Shown here: positions 1 through 5,401 of the stretch, in pieces
How the letters are laid out: every line of letters starts with the position of its first letter
Position numbering within the stretch: the first letter of the stretch is position 1
Source of the DNA: an uncultured Flavobacteriales bacterium
Lineage (GTDB): Bacteria; Bacteroidota; Bacteroidia; Palsa-965
Assembly: GCA_946478675.1 (NCBI GenBank)
Contig: CAMLEF010000311.1
Coordinates: 1 to 5,401, forward strand
Reading direction: 5' to 3'
Length of the DNA stretch: 5,401 nt
The notes under the pieces: generated by a model
Databases searched by the model: none
What the model was told of the DNA's origin: nothing
The model's input: only the letters and a program-made list of their open reading frames with translations
Program-made: the position numbers and the translations under genes

Positions 1-457
1 CCTTTCCGCATTCCTCTTTATGCGTCGCATGGCGCAAATCAGCAAAGTCGACATCCTCACGCAGGACAACGAGCAGGACGAGAAAGACGACCCGATGGCG
101 ATCAGCCGTTTCAACGTGCCTGCCGGAATCGAAGTGTTCGAGATCACCGGCCCGATGTTTTTCGGCGCAGCGTACAAATTCAAAGAATCGCTGCGACTGG
201 TAAAAGGCGCGCCGAAAGTGCTCATCATCCGCATGCGTTTAGTCCCGGTGATCGACGCGACGGGAATGCACGCGCTGGAAGAAGTGTTCCATTTCTCTTC
301 CGGCAGGAAAACGCAATTCGTGCTTTCCGGTGTGCAGCCGGCGGTGCTGGAGGAGTTACGTCATTCGGGACTGCTGAAGCTGTTCGGAGAGGAGAACGTG
401 CTGCCGGATATTGAAAAAGCGCTGGAGCGGGCGAAAGTGATGCTGACGGAAGAATAA
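1..457 (+). CDS. SulP-family anion transporter, C-terminal part with STAS domain (5' end outside window)
   Basis: This is the 3' end of a gene for an inner-membrane SulP (SLC26-like) transporter, a family that moves sulfate, bicarbonate or dicarboxylates. The open frame runs to the left edge without a stop, and the residues before the first ATG (LSAFLF, then MRRMAQIS) match the end of the last SulP membrane helix running into the linker, so the ATG at 20 is internal. Numbering from that Met, residues 8-27 are an acidic linker. Residues about 28-140 form the cytoplasmic STAS domain: a beta-strand with EITGPMFFGAA, a strand VLIIRMRLVPVID, and the signature D79-A-T81-G. In SpoIIAA-type STAS proteins the equivalent loop is Asp-Ser-Ser-Gly with a phosphorylated Ser; here Thr takes that place, as is common in SulP proteins. 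The substrate cannot be told from this part. No clear terminator follows before the next gene, 71 bases on. The family call is firm. Confidence 0.93.
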   Translation, partial: LSAFLFMRRMAQISKVDILTQDNEQDEKDDPMAISRFNVPAGIEVFEITGPMFFGAAYKFKESLRLVKGAPKVLIIRMRLVPVIDATGMHALEEVFHFSSGRKTQFVLSGVQPAVLEELRHSGLLKLFGEENVLPDIEKALERAKVMLTEE

Positions 458-473
458 TTTTTTCAGAAAAGCG

Positions 474-490
474 GGGTTACCCGGGTTACC
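474..490. repeat. Tandem 9-bp repeat GGGTTACCC/GGGTTACCT upstream of the VWA gene
   Basis: Two adjacent copies of GGGTTACC (474-481 and 483-490) lie in the 71-base gap before the VWA gene. Each copy is itself palindromic around its central T (GGT-T-ACC). The second copy overlaps TACCTTTA (487-494), one base off the Bacteroidota -7 consensus TAnnTTTG, but I see no good -33 box at the expected distance. It could be a small operator or simply chance; the repeat is visible, the role is inference. Confidence 0.3.
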
Positions 491-528
491 TTTATCCTGT
501 TAAGGAATTAACCTGCAAACATCCCGCT

Positions 529-2052
529 ATGCGACCCCTACTGCTGTTTATTCCCGCTTTCTTTCTCTCCGTTTCAATCTTTGCGCAGGCCCCGGCCCAG
601 GGAAAACTTTCCTCCGTGGATACCACGAAGCTGTCGGTGATCAGCGTTACACCCGATTCTTTTCCACGCGTCAGCTTGCTGTTTAAAGCGGCTACGCAAA
701 GCGGCAAACCCATTTGGAATCTTTCAGCCCTGGATCTGCGCGTGGAAGAAAACGGCCAGGCCTGTAAAGTCGTCAGCCTGGAAAAGATCTCGAAATCGAA
801 ACCCGTCAAGGTGATGCTGGTCGTCGATCATTCAGGATCGATGGAGTCTGATGCCGTGCTGGGTAAGTGGTACGCCGGCCTCAACATGGATTCACTGCCG
901 GATGACTCCACACTGGTCACGGATACACTGGTCACCTACAGCAATGAGAAAACAGCGTTTGACACGCTTTTGCCCGGAGAATGGCTCATCAGCAAACGCA
1001 TACCTGATCCGCCGGCGTGGTATCGTCCACCGTTCCATTATGCGCGGAAAGGCGTATACGATTTCATCGCTTCGATGGACATGCAGAAAGATTCGTTTGG
1101 CATTGTCGGCTTTGACGATTCTGTTGATTACCGGCTTCCGCTGACACAGAATGTCGGGGCTGCGCACAACATGATGGAAGGAATGGGGCCCGACGGAGGA
1201 ACCGCTTTCTACGACGGCGTGTTGACTGCGTTGAAGCAATTCCGCAATGAAAATGACAAAGAGCTTTGCGCCGTCATCGCGCTTACCGATGGACAGGACA
1301 ACTCTTCGCATATCGGGTTGCATCGTCTTACGAAAGAAGCGAACAAGCTGGGCATCCCGGTTTACGTGATCGGCCTGGGCGACGTCAACAAGCCGGTGCT
1401 TACTTCGCTGGCGAAAAAAACGGGTGGAGACTGTTATTTCACGAGCAATGCAAAAAAGATCGGCGCGATTTACCTCGACATCAGCAGGCGTCTGCAGTCG
1501 GTATACGAGTTGGTGTATGAATCGCCGAACCTGGCGTCCTCCGACACTTCAAGAGACGTGACCCTTCGCTTCGATGTCGACTCCATTTACCTGGCAGAAA
1601 ACCAGCTCGCCTTTCTTCTGCCTGACGAAGCGCTGGCACGGCTGAAATCAAAAGAAAAAGTACAGGAGGTTAGGACGGTGGTACAAGCGCCGGCGCCCGA
1701 AGAATCATCTGCCCTGCCGGTATTGATTGCCGTTACCGTAGCGGTAGCCGGCGCCGGCGTGCTCATTGCGCGTTCTTCGAAAAAACGTCAGCAGCAACAA
1801 CAACCGTTGTGGATCGAACGGCTATATCCGAATCCTGCGAACGGCCCCGTCACACTGGAAACGAACCGCGCTCCTGAAGATCCCGCATGCACGCTGCTCG
1901 TGTCGGATATGAATGGTCACCTGGTGTTGTCGCTGCCGTTCACTCCCGGCAACAGCTTCGATACTTCCGTACTGCAGAATGGAACTTATCTTGTGCAGGT
2001 ACAAAGCAGCACCACGATCACGCCTGCCAAACAGCTGGTGATTAACAGGTAA
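529..2052 (+). CDS. Exported VWA-domain protein with membrane segment and T9SS type A sorting domain
   Basis: The product has 507 residues. Residues 1-20 are a Sec signal peptide (hydrophobic LLLFIPAFFLSVSIF, then AQ). Residues 36-85 are an Ig-like strand region found before many bacterial VWA domains (FPRVSLLFKA, ALDLRVEENGQ). The VWA domain spans about 93-330 with a full metal-binding MIDAS: D100-H-S102-G-S104, T225 in DGGT and D254 in LTDGQD; such domains usually mediate protein-protein adhesion. Residues 105-171 are an insert between the first strand and first helix. Residues 395-414 are a predicted membrane helix followed by RSSKKR and five Gln. Residues 429-507 resemble a T9SS type A sorting domain (LYPNPANGPVTLE, SDMNGHLV, LQNGTYLVQV, final KQLVINR). 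The ATG at 529 is chosen because the signal peptide begins there; the nearest purine-rich stretch (AAGGA, 502-506) is too far upstream for a Shine-Dalgarno. Ligand and function are unknown. The domain calls are strong; final location is uncertain because anchor and sorting domain conflict. Confidence 0.9.
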   Translation: MRPLLLFIPAFFLSVSIFAQAPAQGKLSSVDTTKLSVISVTPDSFPRVSLLFKAATQSGKPIWNLSALDLRVEENGQACKVVSLEKISKSKPVKVMLVVDHSGSMESDAVLGKWYAGLNMDSLPDDSTLVTDTLVTYSNEKTAFDTLLPGEWLISKRIPDPPAWYRPPFHYARKGVYDFIASMDMQKDSFGIVGFDDSVDYRLPLTQNVGAAHNMMEGMGPDGGTAFYDGVLTALKQFRNENDKELCAVIALTDGQDNSSHIGLHRLTKEANKLGIPVYVIGLGDVNKPVLTSLAKKTGGDCYFTSNAKKIGAIYLDISRRLQSVYELVYESPNLASSDTSRDVTLRFDVDSIYLAENQLAFLLPDEALARLKSKEKVQEVRTVVQAPAPEESSALPVLIAVTVAVAGAGVLIARSSKKRQQQQQPLWIERLYPNPANGPVTLETNRAPEDPACTLLVSDMNGHLVLSLPFTPGNSFDTSVLQNGTYLVQVQSSTTITPAKQLVINR

Positions 2053-2081
2053 AATAGACGCGATTTGCTATTTTTATAAAT

Positions 2082-2303
2082 ATGAAAAGCGACGCAGCAA
2101 AACTCGATTTAATTGAATGGCTGACACGGATGCAAGACACCGTGCTGCTGCAATCGCTGCTGAATTATAAGAAGGCCAACGAAAACATGGACTGGGCGGA
2201 TACATTGATACCTTCTCAACACAACCAGGTGGAAGAAGGTCTTGAAGACATCCGTAAAGGCCGCACAGTTTCCAGCGAAAAGCTCTGGTCGAAATACAGG
2301 TAG
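2082..2303 (+). CDS. Small antitoxin-like protein (no adjacent toxin)
   Basis: This 73-residue, charged, probably all-helical protein has no signal peptide or membrane segment. Residues 8-33 (LDLIEWLTRMQDTVLLQSLL) form an N-terminal helical part. D37-W-A-D40 leads into a C-terminal part, QVEEGLEDIRKGRTVSSEKLW, that resembles the ending 'GL.DI..GR....E..' of small addiction-module antitoxins common in Bacteroidota, where this arm usually covers the toxin. The resemblance is recalled, not searched. Partner toxins of the RelE/ParE kind are normally encoded directly downstream, but here the next gene, 11 bases on, is pgeF, so it would be an orphan. The start at 2082 follows an A/T-rich leader (CTATTTTTATAAAT), a typical Bacteroidota initiation context without Shine-Dalgarno. 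Likely co-transcribed with pgeF. It is very probably a real gene; the antitoxin label is moderate. Confidence 0.75.
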   Translation: MKSDAAKLDLIEWLTRMQDTVLLQSLLNYKKANENMDWADTLIPSQHNQVEEGLEDIRKGRTVSSEKLWSKYR

Positions 2304-2314
2304 CTGTCCGGCAA

Positions 2315-3019
2315 ATGAACTTCCTCACCTCTCCGCTCCTCTCCACCCCGCACGCTTTCTTCACCCGGAAAGGCGGCGTTTCTCCCGCACCTTTCGCTTC
2401 CCTCAATTTCGGCGGCAGCGAAGACGCACCGGAAAACATCGCCGAGAACCGTCGTCGTGCGCTTACCGCCGTCGGCATGGATCCTGAAAAAGTCGCACGA
2501 TTGAACCAGGTGCATGGCAACGAGGTGCTTCGCGCGAAACCCGGCTCACAAACCGGCGATGCACTCGTGACGAACGAAAAAGGATTGCCGCTGGCCATCG
2601 GTGCTGCGGATTGTTACCCGATCCTTTTTCATGATCCTGTGCATCACGTGATCGGTGCGGCGCATGCGGGATGGCGCGGCACACTCGCGCGCATTGCGAA
2701 AAATACGATCGAAGAAATGGTGAAGCTCGGCGCGACGAAAGAAAACATCCGCGCAGCGATCGGGCCCGGCATCTGTCGCGATAATTACGAAGTGAGCGAA
2801 GAAGTGATCGCGCAATTCATGCACGCCGGGTTTCCTGAAAACATTCACAGCGGCCGTCACCTCGACCTGCTGGCAGCGAACATATTCGTTTTGCAGGAAA
2901 GCGGCCTTTTCCCGGAACACATCTGGGCGCTGAACCGCTGCACGACGGAAGACGATTTTTTCTCCTATCGCCGCGACAATGGAAAGACGGGACGGATGTG
3001 GGCGGTGATCATGCTGTAA
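2315..3019 (+). CDS. pgeF: Peptidoglycan editing factor PgeF (YfiH/DUF152, 'laccase-domain' protein)
   Basis: This 234-residue cytoplasmic enzyme has the normal length for the family. E. coli PgeF (YfiH) keeps peptidoglycan precursors correct by removing L-serine wrongly joined to UDP-MurNAc in place of L-alanine; relatives, including human LACC1/FAMIN, act on purine nucleosides, and the older label is multicopper polyphenol oxidase. All family landmarks are present: FFTRKGGVS near the N-terminus (15-23), NFGG (31-34), NQVHGNEV with metal ligand H67, ADCYPILF with C100, AAHAGWRG with H117, AIGPGICRDNYEV (148-160), and the C-terminal FFSYRRDNGKTGRMWAVI. H67, C100 and H117 correspond to the three metal-binding residues, so the enzyme should be active. 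The start at 2315 lies 11 bases after the small antitoxin-like gene, suggesting one transcript. Many bacteria carry pgeF beside division or rluD genes; that context is absent here. Identification is secure. Confidence 0.96.
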   Translation: MNFLTSPLLSTPHAFFTRKGGVSPAPFASLNFGGSEDAPENIAENRRRALTAVGMDPEKVARLNQVHGNEVLRAKPGSQTGDALVTNEKGLPLAIGAADCYPILFHDPVHHVIGAAHAGWRGTLARIAKNTIEEMVKLGATKENIRAAIGPGICRDNYEVSEEVIAQFMHAGFPENIHSGRHLDLLAANIFVLQESGLFPEHIWALNRCTTEDDFFSYRRDNGKTGRMWAVIML

Positions 3020-3031
3020 TCCGGCGCGGGA

Positions 3032-3061
3032 TTTGCAGTTGTAAACAAACTACCCTGCAAA
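3032..3061. promoter_or_regulatory. Nested inverted repeat between pgeF and the secreted repeat-protein gene
   Basis: TTTGCAG (3032-3038) and CTGCAAA (3055-3061) are perfect complements separated by 16 bases. Inside them TTGT-AA-ACAA (3039-3048) is a second palindrome. The pair lies 13 bases after the pgeF stop and about 50 bases before the next start, where a promoter or operator would be expected. There is no T-run after it, so it is not a classical terminator. It could be a regulator binding site; the symmetry is seen, the role is inferred. Confidence 0.3.
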
Positions 3062-3112
3062 ACAACGGGAGCAATAAGAGTCAACCATCCTCCGCTCTTT
3101 CTAACTTTCCGC

Positions 3113-4066
3113 ATGCCTCGTCTTCTGACTTTATTTTTCTTTTTCAGCATAACGCTGCTTCGTGCGCAAAGCCTGAGCTTCTGCGGCAACTGCTCGTGGG
3201 ACAGCGAAGGTTTCCAGTCGATCTGGGAGCAATATATTTCTGAAGACACGGCCATGTCGCGAATGAAAGTCAGCTCCGTTCGTATCGCGGTAACGAAAGA
3301 CACTTTATCGGCCGGTTTTGCCATGCGCAACATGAACGATCCGAATTGTTTCGATTGCCGGCTCGTACGCTTCGATGCGATGGGAAGAAAAGAATTCGTC
3401 TTCACGAACACTCCTTCGGCGATGAGCGGAAAATTATTGAAGACCCAATACATATACGACGAACAAAGCCGTCCGAAATATGTGCTTCAATACATGAAGA
3501 GCCCGATGAATGAAGAAGACACGGCGTATCACATGTACCAGTTCGAGCTCTACTCGTACTACAAGAACTTTTCCATCAGCAAAACCTATTCGCCGGAAGG
3601 AACCGGATTTTCCGCGACACCGCGACAACCCGCGCTCAGCATCACCACGCGCACGTACGACGACAAAGGCCGCGTGCTCTGCCGTAAAACCAATTATCCT
3701 TCTTTCGCCAGCCAGAACGACTCGACGGTTTTCCGGTACGGCGCCGACGGCAGCGTTTCGTACGACGTATACGCCGGTAAGCAACTCGTGTATTCGAGCC
3801 GCGCAACAGGAGAATTCAATCGCCCGGCGGAGATGCACGACACTACTTTTACCGGGCCGCAAAGCACCGTCGCGTATTATTACACGTACGACACAGAACA
3901 ACGGCTTATCCGCGTGCTTGCACAAGGCGATGAACAACTGCAGCGCATTTGCGGCGGCGTTACCTCCACAGAAATCCGCTACGATAAAAACGGTTTGCCG
4001 CTGCTGATCGTTTTCCGCGGCAGGGGCGATTACTGCGCGCTGGCGTTTTATTATTCGTATTACTGA
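3113..4066 (+). CDS. Secreted protein with degenerate YD/RHS-like repeats, function unknown
   Basis: I do not recognise this 317-residue protein as a named family. Residues 1-19 are a signal peptide (LLTLFFFFSITLLRAQ); the Cys at 24 follows Phe rather than a lipobox, so it is probably not a lipoprotein. Two CxxC motifs follow, C24-G-N-C27 and C79-F-D-C82, with further Cys at 190, 280 and 308. Much of the rest consists of irregular beta-hairpin units with a YD-repeat flavour: VRFDAMGRKEFVF (85), YIYDEQSRPKYVLQY (113), RTYDDKGRVLCRKTNY (180), FRYGADGSVSYDVY (207), YTYDTEQRLIRVLA (257) and IRYDKNGLPLLIVF (288). YD repeats build the shells of RHS/teneurin proteins, but here there are few and no toxin tip or RHS core is seen. 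The C-terminus ends in aromatic residues (FYYSYY), with no T9SS sorting domain. It probably stays in the periplasm or outer membrane. The gene stands 93 bases after pgeF and ends just before a strong hairpin terminator. Confidence 0.85.
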   Translation: MPRLLTLFFFFSITLLRAQSLSFCGNCSWDSEGFQSIWEQYISEDTAMSRMKVSSVRIAVTKDTLSAGFAMRNMNDPNCFDCRLVRFDAMGRKEFVFTNTPSAMSGKLLKTQYIYDEQSRPKYVLQYMKSPMNEEDTAYHMYQFELYSYYKNFSISKTYSPEGTGFSATPRQPALSITTRTYDDKGRVLCRKTNYPSFASQNDSTVFRYGADGSVSYDVYAGKQLVYSSRATGEFNRPAEMHDTTFTGPQSTVAYYYTYDTEQRLIRVLAQGDEQLQRICGGVTSTEIRYDKNGLPLLIVFRGRGDYCALAFYYSYY

Positions 4067-4084
4067 AGAGGAGAAAGAATTAAA

Positions 4085-4131
4085 AAAAATTAGACCTCGA
4101 AGGTTTTCGAAACCTTCGAGGTCTAATTTTT
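4085..4131. terminator. Bidirectional intrinsic terminator, perfect 22-bp stem
   Basis: Bases 4085-4106 pair perfectly with 4110-4131 around a three-base loop (TCG). The core is GACCTCGAAGGTTT against AAACCTTCGAGGTC. The outer stem is A/T-only: on the + strand it ends in five T's, and the A-run at 4082-4089 gives eight U's in - strand transcripts. It lies 18 bases after the stop of the + strand secreted-protein gene and 17 bases after the stop of dnaX on the - strand, so it can terminate both convergent transcripts. Structure and location make the call strong. Confidence 0.93.
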
Positions 4132-4148
4132 ACTCTCGTTTTGTTTAA

Positions 4149-5401
4149 TCAGATCTCGATATCCAGGTCGAACTGCTGCTTCAGCTTCTGCAACGCCGGA
4201 TTGATCTCGACGAGCCGCTTGAACTTGTCCTGCGGCGTATAAATTTTCACTGCGCCTTCTTCTTTATTCAGCACGATGTCGAGCGTAAACACATAGTTGC
4301 GCAGCAGCGGACGGATGTAGCTCATCAGGTCCGTTTTGCTCGTGTTCAGACGCTCATGCGCCATCATATTGAAGACGTTGAACAGAACCTTGTTTTCCGC
4401 AACGATCACCGGCTTGGTCATCGTCAGCGAAACAGCATCCGTCGTGTTATTGCGTGAGCGGACGAATTCGGCGTAGGCGGTCCATGCGGTTTCGAGCGCT
4501 TCCTGCGTGAACGGTTCCGCTAACTGGCTGCCGGGAGCAACCTCTTCCGCTTCTTCTTTTTTCTGCGCGACGGGATTGACGAAGCTGGAAATGCTGGCAG
4601 TACTTTTCAGCAGCGGCTTGCGTTGGGGCGTTCCGGGCTGGACAGGCGTTTGCTGCGGCGGCGTGTTATTGCTAACAGGCTCGGGCTGCGGCGGGGGAAT
4701 GTTCGCCGGCTTTTGCTCGATCGTTTTCGGAAGCGGGTTCGCCTGCGGAGTGGCCGTGGCGACGGGTGCTGCAACGACGGTTTCACTGCTGCCGCTCTTC
4801 TTTACGCCGAAGAACGGGATCAGTTCGTCATTTTTTTTTTCGACGGCTGCGGAAGCGCCGTTCAATGCCGTCAGTTGCATCAATGTAAACTCGACGAGCA
4901 AACGCGGGTTCCGTGCGCTCTTGTAGCCGACGTCGCATTTGTTCGTGAGGTTGAGCGCGCGCAGCAGGAACAGCTGGCTGCATTTCTCCGACTGCGTCTT
5001 GTAACGCTCGCGGATGTTCTGCCCGACTTCCAGCAGCTGCAGCGTCTGCGGATCTTTGCACACGAGCAGGTTGCGGAAATGTTCGGCAAGACCGGCAATG
5101 AAGTTGTGACCGTCGAAACCGTTCGAAAGAATTTCGTTGAACACGAGCAGCGACGCCGGGATATCTTCCGCCAGCAGGTGATCCGTCATGCGGAAGTAAT
5201 AGTCGTAATCGAGAACGTTCAGGTTATCGATGACGGCTTTATAGGTGAGCTTGTTTCCTGCGAAGCTGACGACCTGGTCGAAAATGGAGCAGGCATCACG
5301 AAGCGCGCCGTCGGCTTTCTGCGCGATGACGTGCAGCGCATCGGGATCGGCTTCCACGCCTTCGTTCTTCGCGATGTAGGCAAGATGGCCGGCGATGTCT
5401 T
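4149..5401 (-). CDS. dnaX: DNA polymerase III subunit gamma/tau, C-terminal part (5' end outside window)
   Basis: DnaX is the ATPase of the clamp loader, which opens the sliding clamp and loads it on DNA; its long form (tau) also links polymerase cores and helicase. The frame is open to the right edge, and the visible part starts DIAGHLAYIAKNEG, inside the AAA+ region; a GTG at 5355-5357 is an internal Val. Counting from that Val: sensor 2 is in DGALRDACSIFDQ (16-28, R20); the helical clamp-loader domain III covers about 38-168 (NVLDYDYYFRMTDHLL, RLLVEFTLMQL); a flexible Pro/Gln/Ala-rich linker covers 186-282; and the C-terminal domain covers about 283-402 (EALETAWTAYAEF, NPALQKLKQQFDLDIEI). 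The Walker A and zinc motifs lie outside. A run of ten A residues encodes E173-K-K-N176 at the domain III/linker junction and may allow slippage. The family is certain; tau-region functions in this phylum are inferred from E. coli. Confidence 0.97.
   Translation of the reverse strand, partial: DIAGHLAYIAKNEGVEADPDALHVIAQKADGALRDACSIFDQVVSFAGNKLTYKAVIDNLNVLDYDYYFRMTDHLLAEDIPASLLVFNEILSNGFDGHNFIAGLAEHFRNLLVCKDPQTLQLLEVGQNIRERYKTQSEKCSQLFLLRALNLTNKCDVGYKSARNPRLLVEFTLMQLTALNGASAAVEKKNDELIPFFGVKKSGSSETVVAAPVATATPQANPLPKTIEQKPANIPPPQPEPVSNNTPPQQTPVQPGTPQRKPLLKSTASISSFVNPVAQKKEEAEEVAPGSQLAEPFTQEALETAWTAYAEFVRSRNNTTDAVSLTMTKPVIVAENKVLFNVFNMMAHERLNTSKTDLMSYIRPLLRNYVFTLDIVLNKEEGAVKIYTPQDKFKRLVEINPALQKLKQQFDLDIEI
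4831..4840 (-). promoter_or_regulatory. A10 slippery run in dnaX, candidate gamma/tau frameshift or transcriptional slippage site
   Basis: On the coding strand the codons read GTC GAA AAA AAA AAT GAC, giving ten consecutive A's. A -1 ribosomal shift, or one extra A added by RNA polymerase, gives Lys followed at once by TGA. Losing one A gives ATG ACG AAC TGA, a stop after three codons. The site lies just after clamp-loader domain III, where E. coli (A AAA AAG, ribosomal) and Thermus thermophilus (A9, transcriptional) dnaX are known to slip to make the short gamma form. I see no upstream Shine-Dalgarno-like stimulator and only a weak downstream hairpin, which favours transcriptional slippage. 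The run and stops are seen; the function is inferred. Confidence 0.5.

Noticed and set aside
20..22. ATG as the start of a separate STAS-domain protein
   Set aside because: The frame is open upstream and reads LSAFLF, matching the end of a SulP membrane helix; the STAS domain is the tail of a transporter.
1789..1805. CAG/CAA run as a microsatellite
   Set aside because: It only encodes five Gln after the membrane helix with mixed codons; too short to be a notable repeat.
2074..2598. A 174-codon open frame on the - strand across the small gene and pgeF
   Set aside because: It overlaps two supported + strand genes, one with unmistakable PgeF motifs, and its own translation has no family signature.
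3434..3937. A 167-codon open frame on the - strand opposite the secreted protein gene
   Set aside because: It lies wholly inside the + strand gene, which has a signal peptide and coherent repeats; the antisense product shows no recognisable domain.
3113..4066. The secreted repeat protein as an RHS/polymorphic toxin
   Set aside because: There is no RHS core motif, no variable toxin tip and no immunity gene; the repeats are few and degenerate.
4831..4840. The A10 run as a sequencing error that breaks dnaX
   Set aside because: With exactly ten A's the DnaX frame is intact on both sides, so no error needs to be assumed.
4507..4926. A 139-codon open frame on the + strand opposite dnaX
   Set aside because: It is antisense to the Pro/Gln/Ala-rich linker of dnaX; its Gly, Cys and Ser-rich product is just the mirror of that composition, and the dnaX frame is clearly real.
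5355..5357. GTG as the start of the - strand gene
   Set aside because: The frame continues upstream to the window edge with DnaX-like residues (HLAYIAKNEG), so this is an internal Val codon of a gene cut by the window.

Overview
This window looks like ordinary chromosome from a member of the Bacteroidota, probably from the Chitinophaga/Sphingobacteria side of the phylum; the finer placement is inference. The signs are a type IX secretion (T9SS) sorting-domain-like C-terminus on one secreted protein, signal peptides ending in the Ala-Gln style common in this phylum, a DnaX with the C-terminal region typical of Bacteroidota, and starts that lack Shine-Dalgarno sequences and sometimes have A/T-rich leaders. 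Base composition is roughly half G+C throughout. There are no transposases, tRNAs, rRNAs, CRISPR arrays or phage genes, so nothing suggests a mobile island.

Layout. (1) Bases 1-457, + strand: the 3' end of a SulP-family anion transporter gene, covering the end of the membrane domain and the whole cytoplasmic STAS domain. (2) 529-2052, +: an exported von Willebrand factor A (VWA) protein with a complete metal-binding MIDAS motif, an unusual insert inside the VWA fold, a predicted membrane segment, and a T9SS-type sorting domain at the C-terminus. (3) 2082-2303, +: a 73-residue helical protein resembling the antitoxins of type II toxin-antitoxin pairs, with no toxin beside it. (4) 2315-3019, +: pgeF (yfiH), the peptidoglycan editing factor, only 11 bases downstream of the small gene and probably co-transcribed with it. 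(5) 3113-4066, +: an unrecognised secreted protein made largely of degenerate YD/RHS-like beta-hairpin repeats. (6) 4085-4131: a perfect 22-bp stem hairpin, a bidirectional terminator between the convergent genes on either side. (7) 4149-5401, - strand: the 3' two-thirds or so of dnaX (DNA polymerase III gamma/tau), cut by the window edge.

The genes do not form one obvious pathway. The five + strand genes are closely spaced but functionally mixed: transport, surface or envelope VWA protein, small regulator-like protein, cell-wall quality control, secreted repeat protein. dnaX is a separate replication gene transcribed towards them.

I do not see a new multi-gene system. The observations most worth following are a run of ten A residues in dnaX, placed exactly where the clamp-loader domains end and with stop codons immediately after it in both alternative frames (a candidate programmed slippage site producing a short gamma form), and the VWA protein that carries both a membrane anchor and a T9SS sorting domain after it, a combination that is hard to reconcile topologically.
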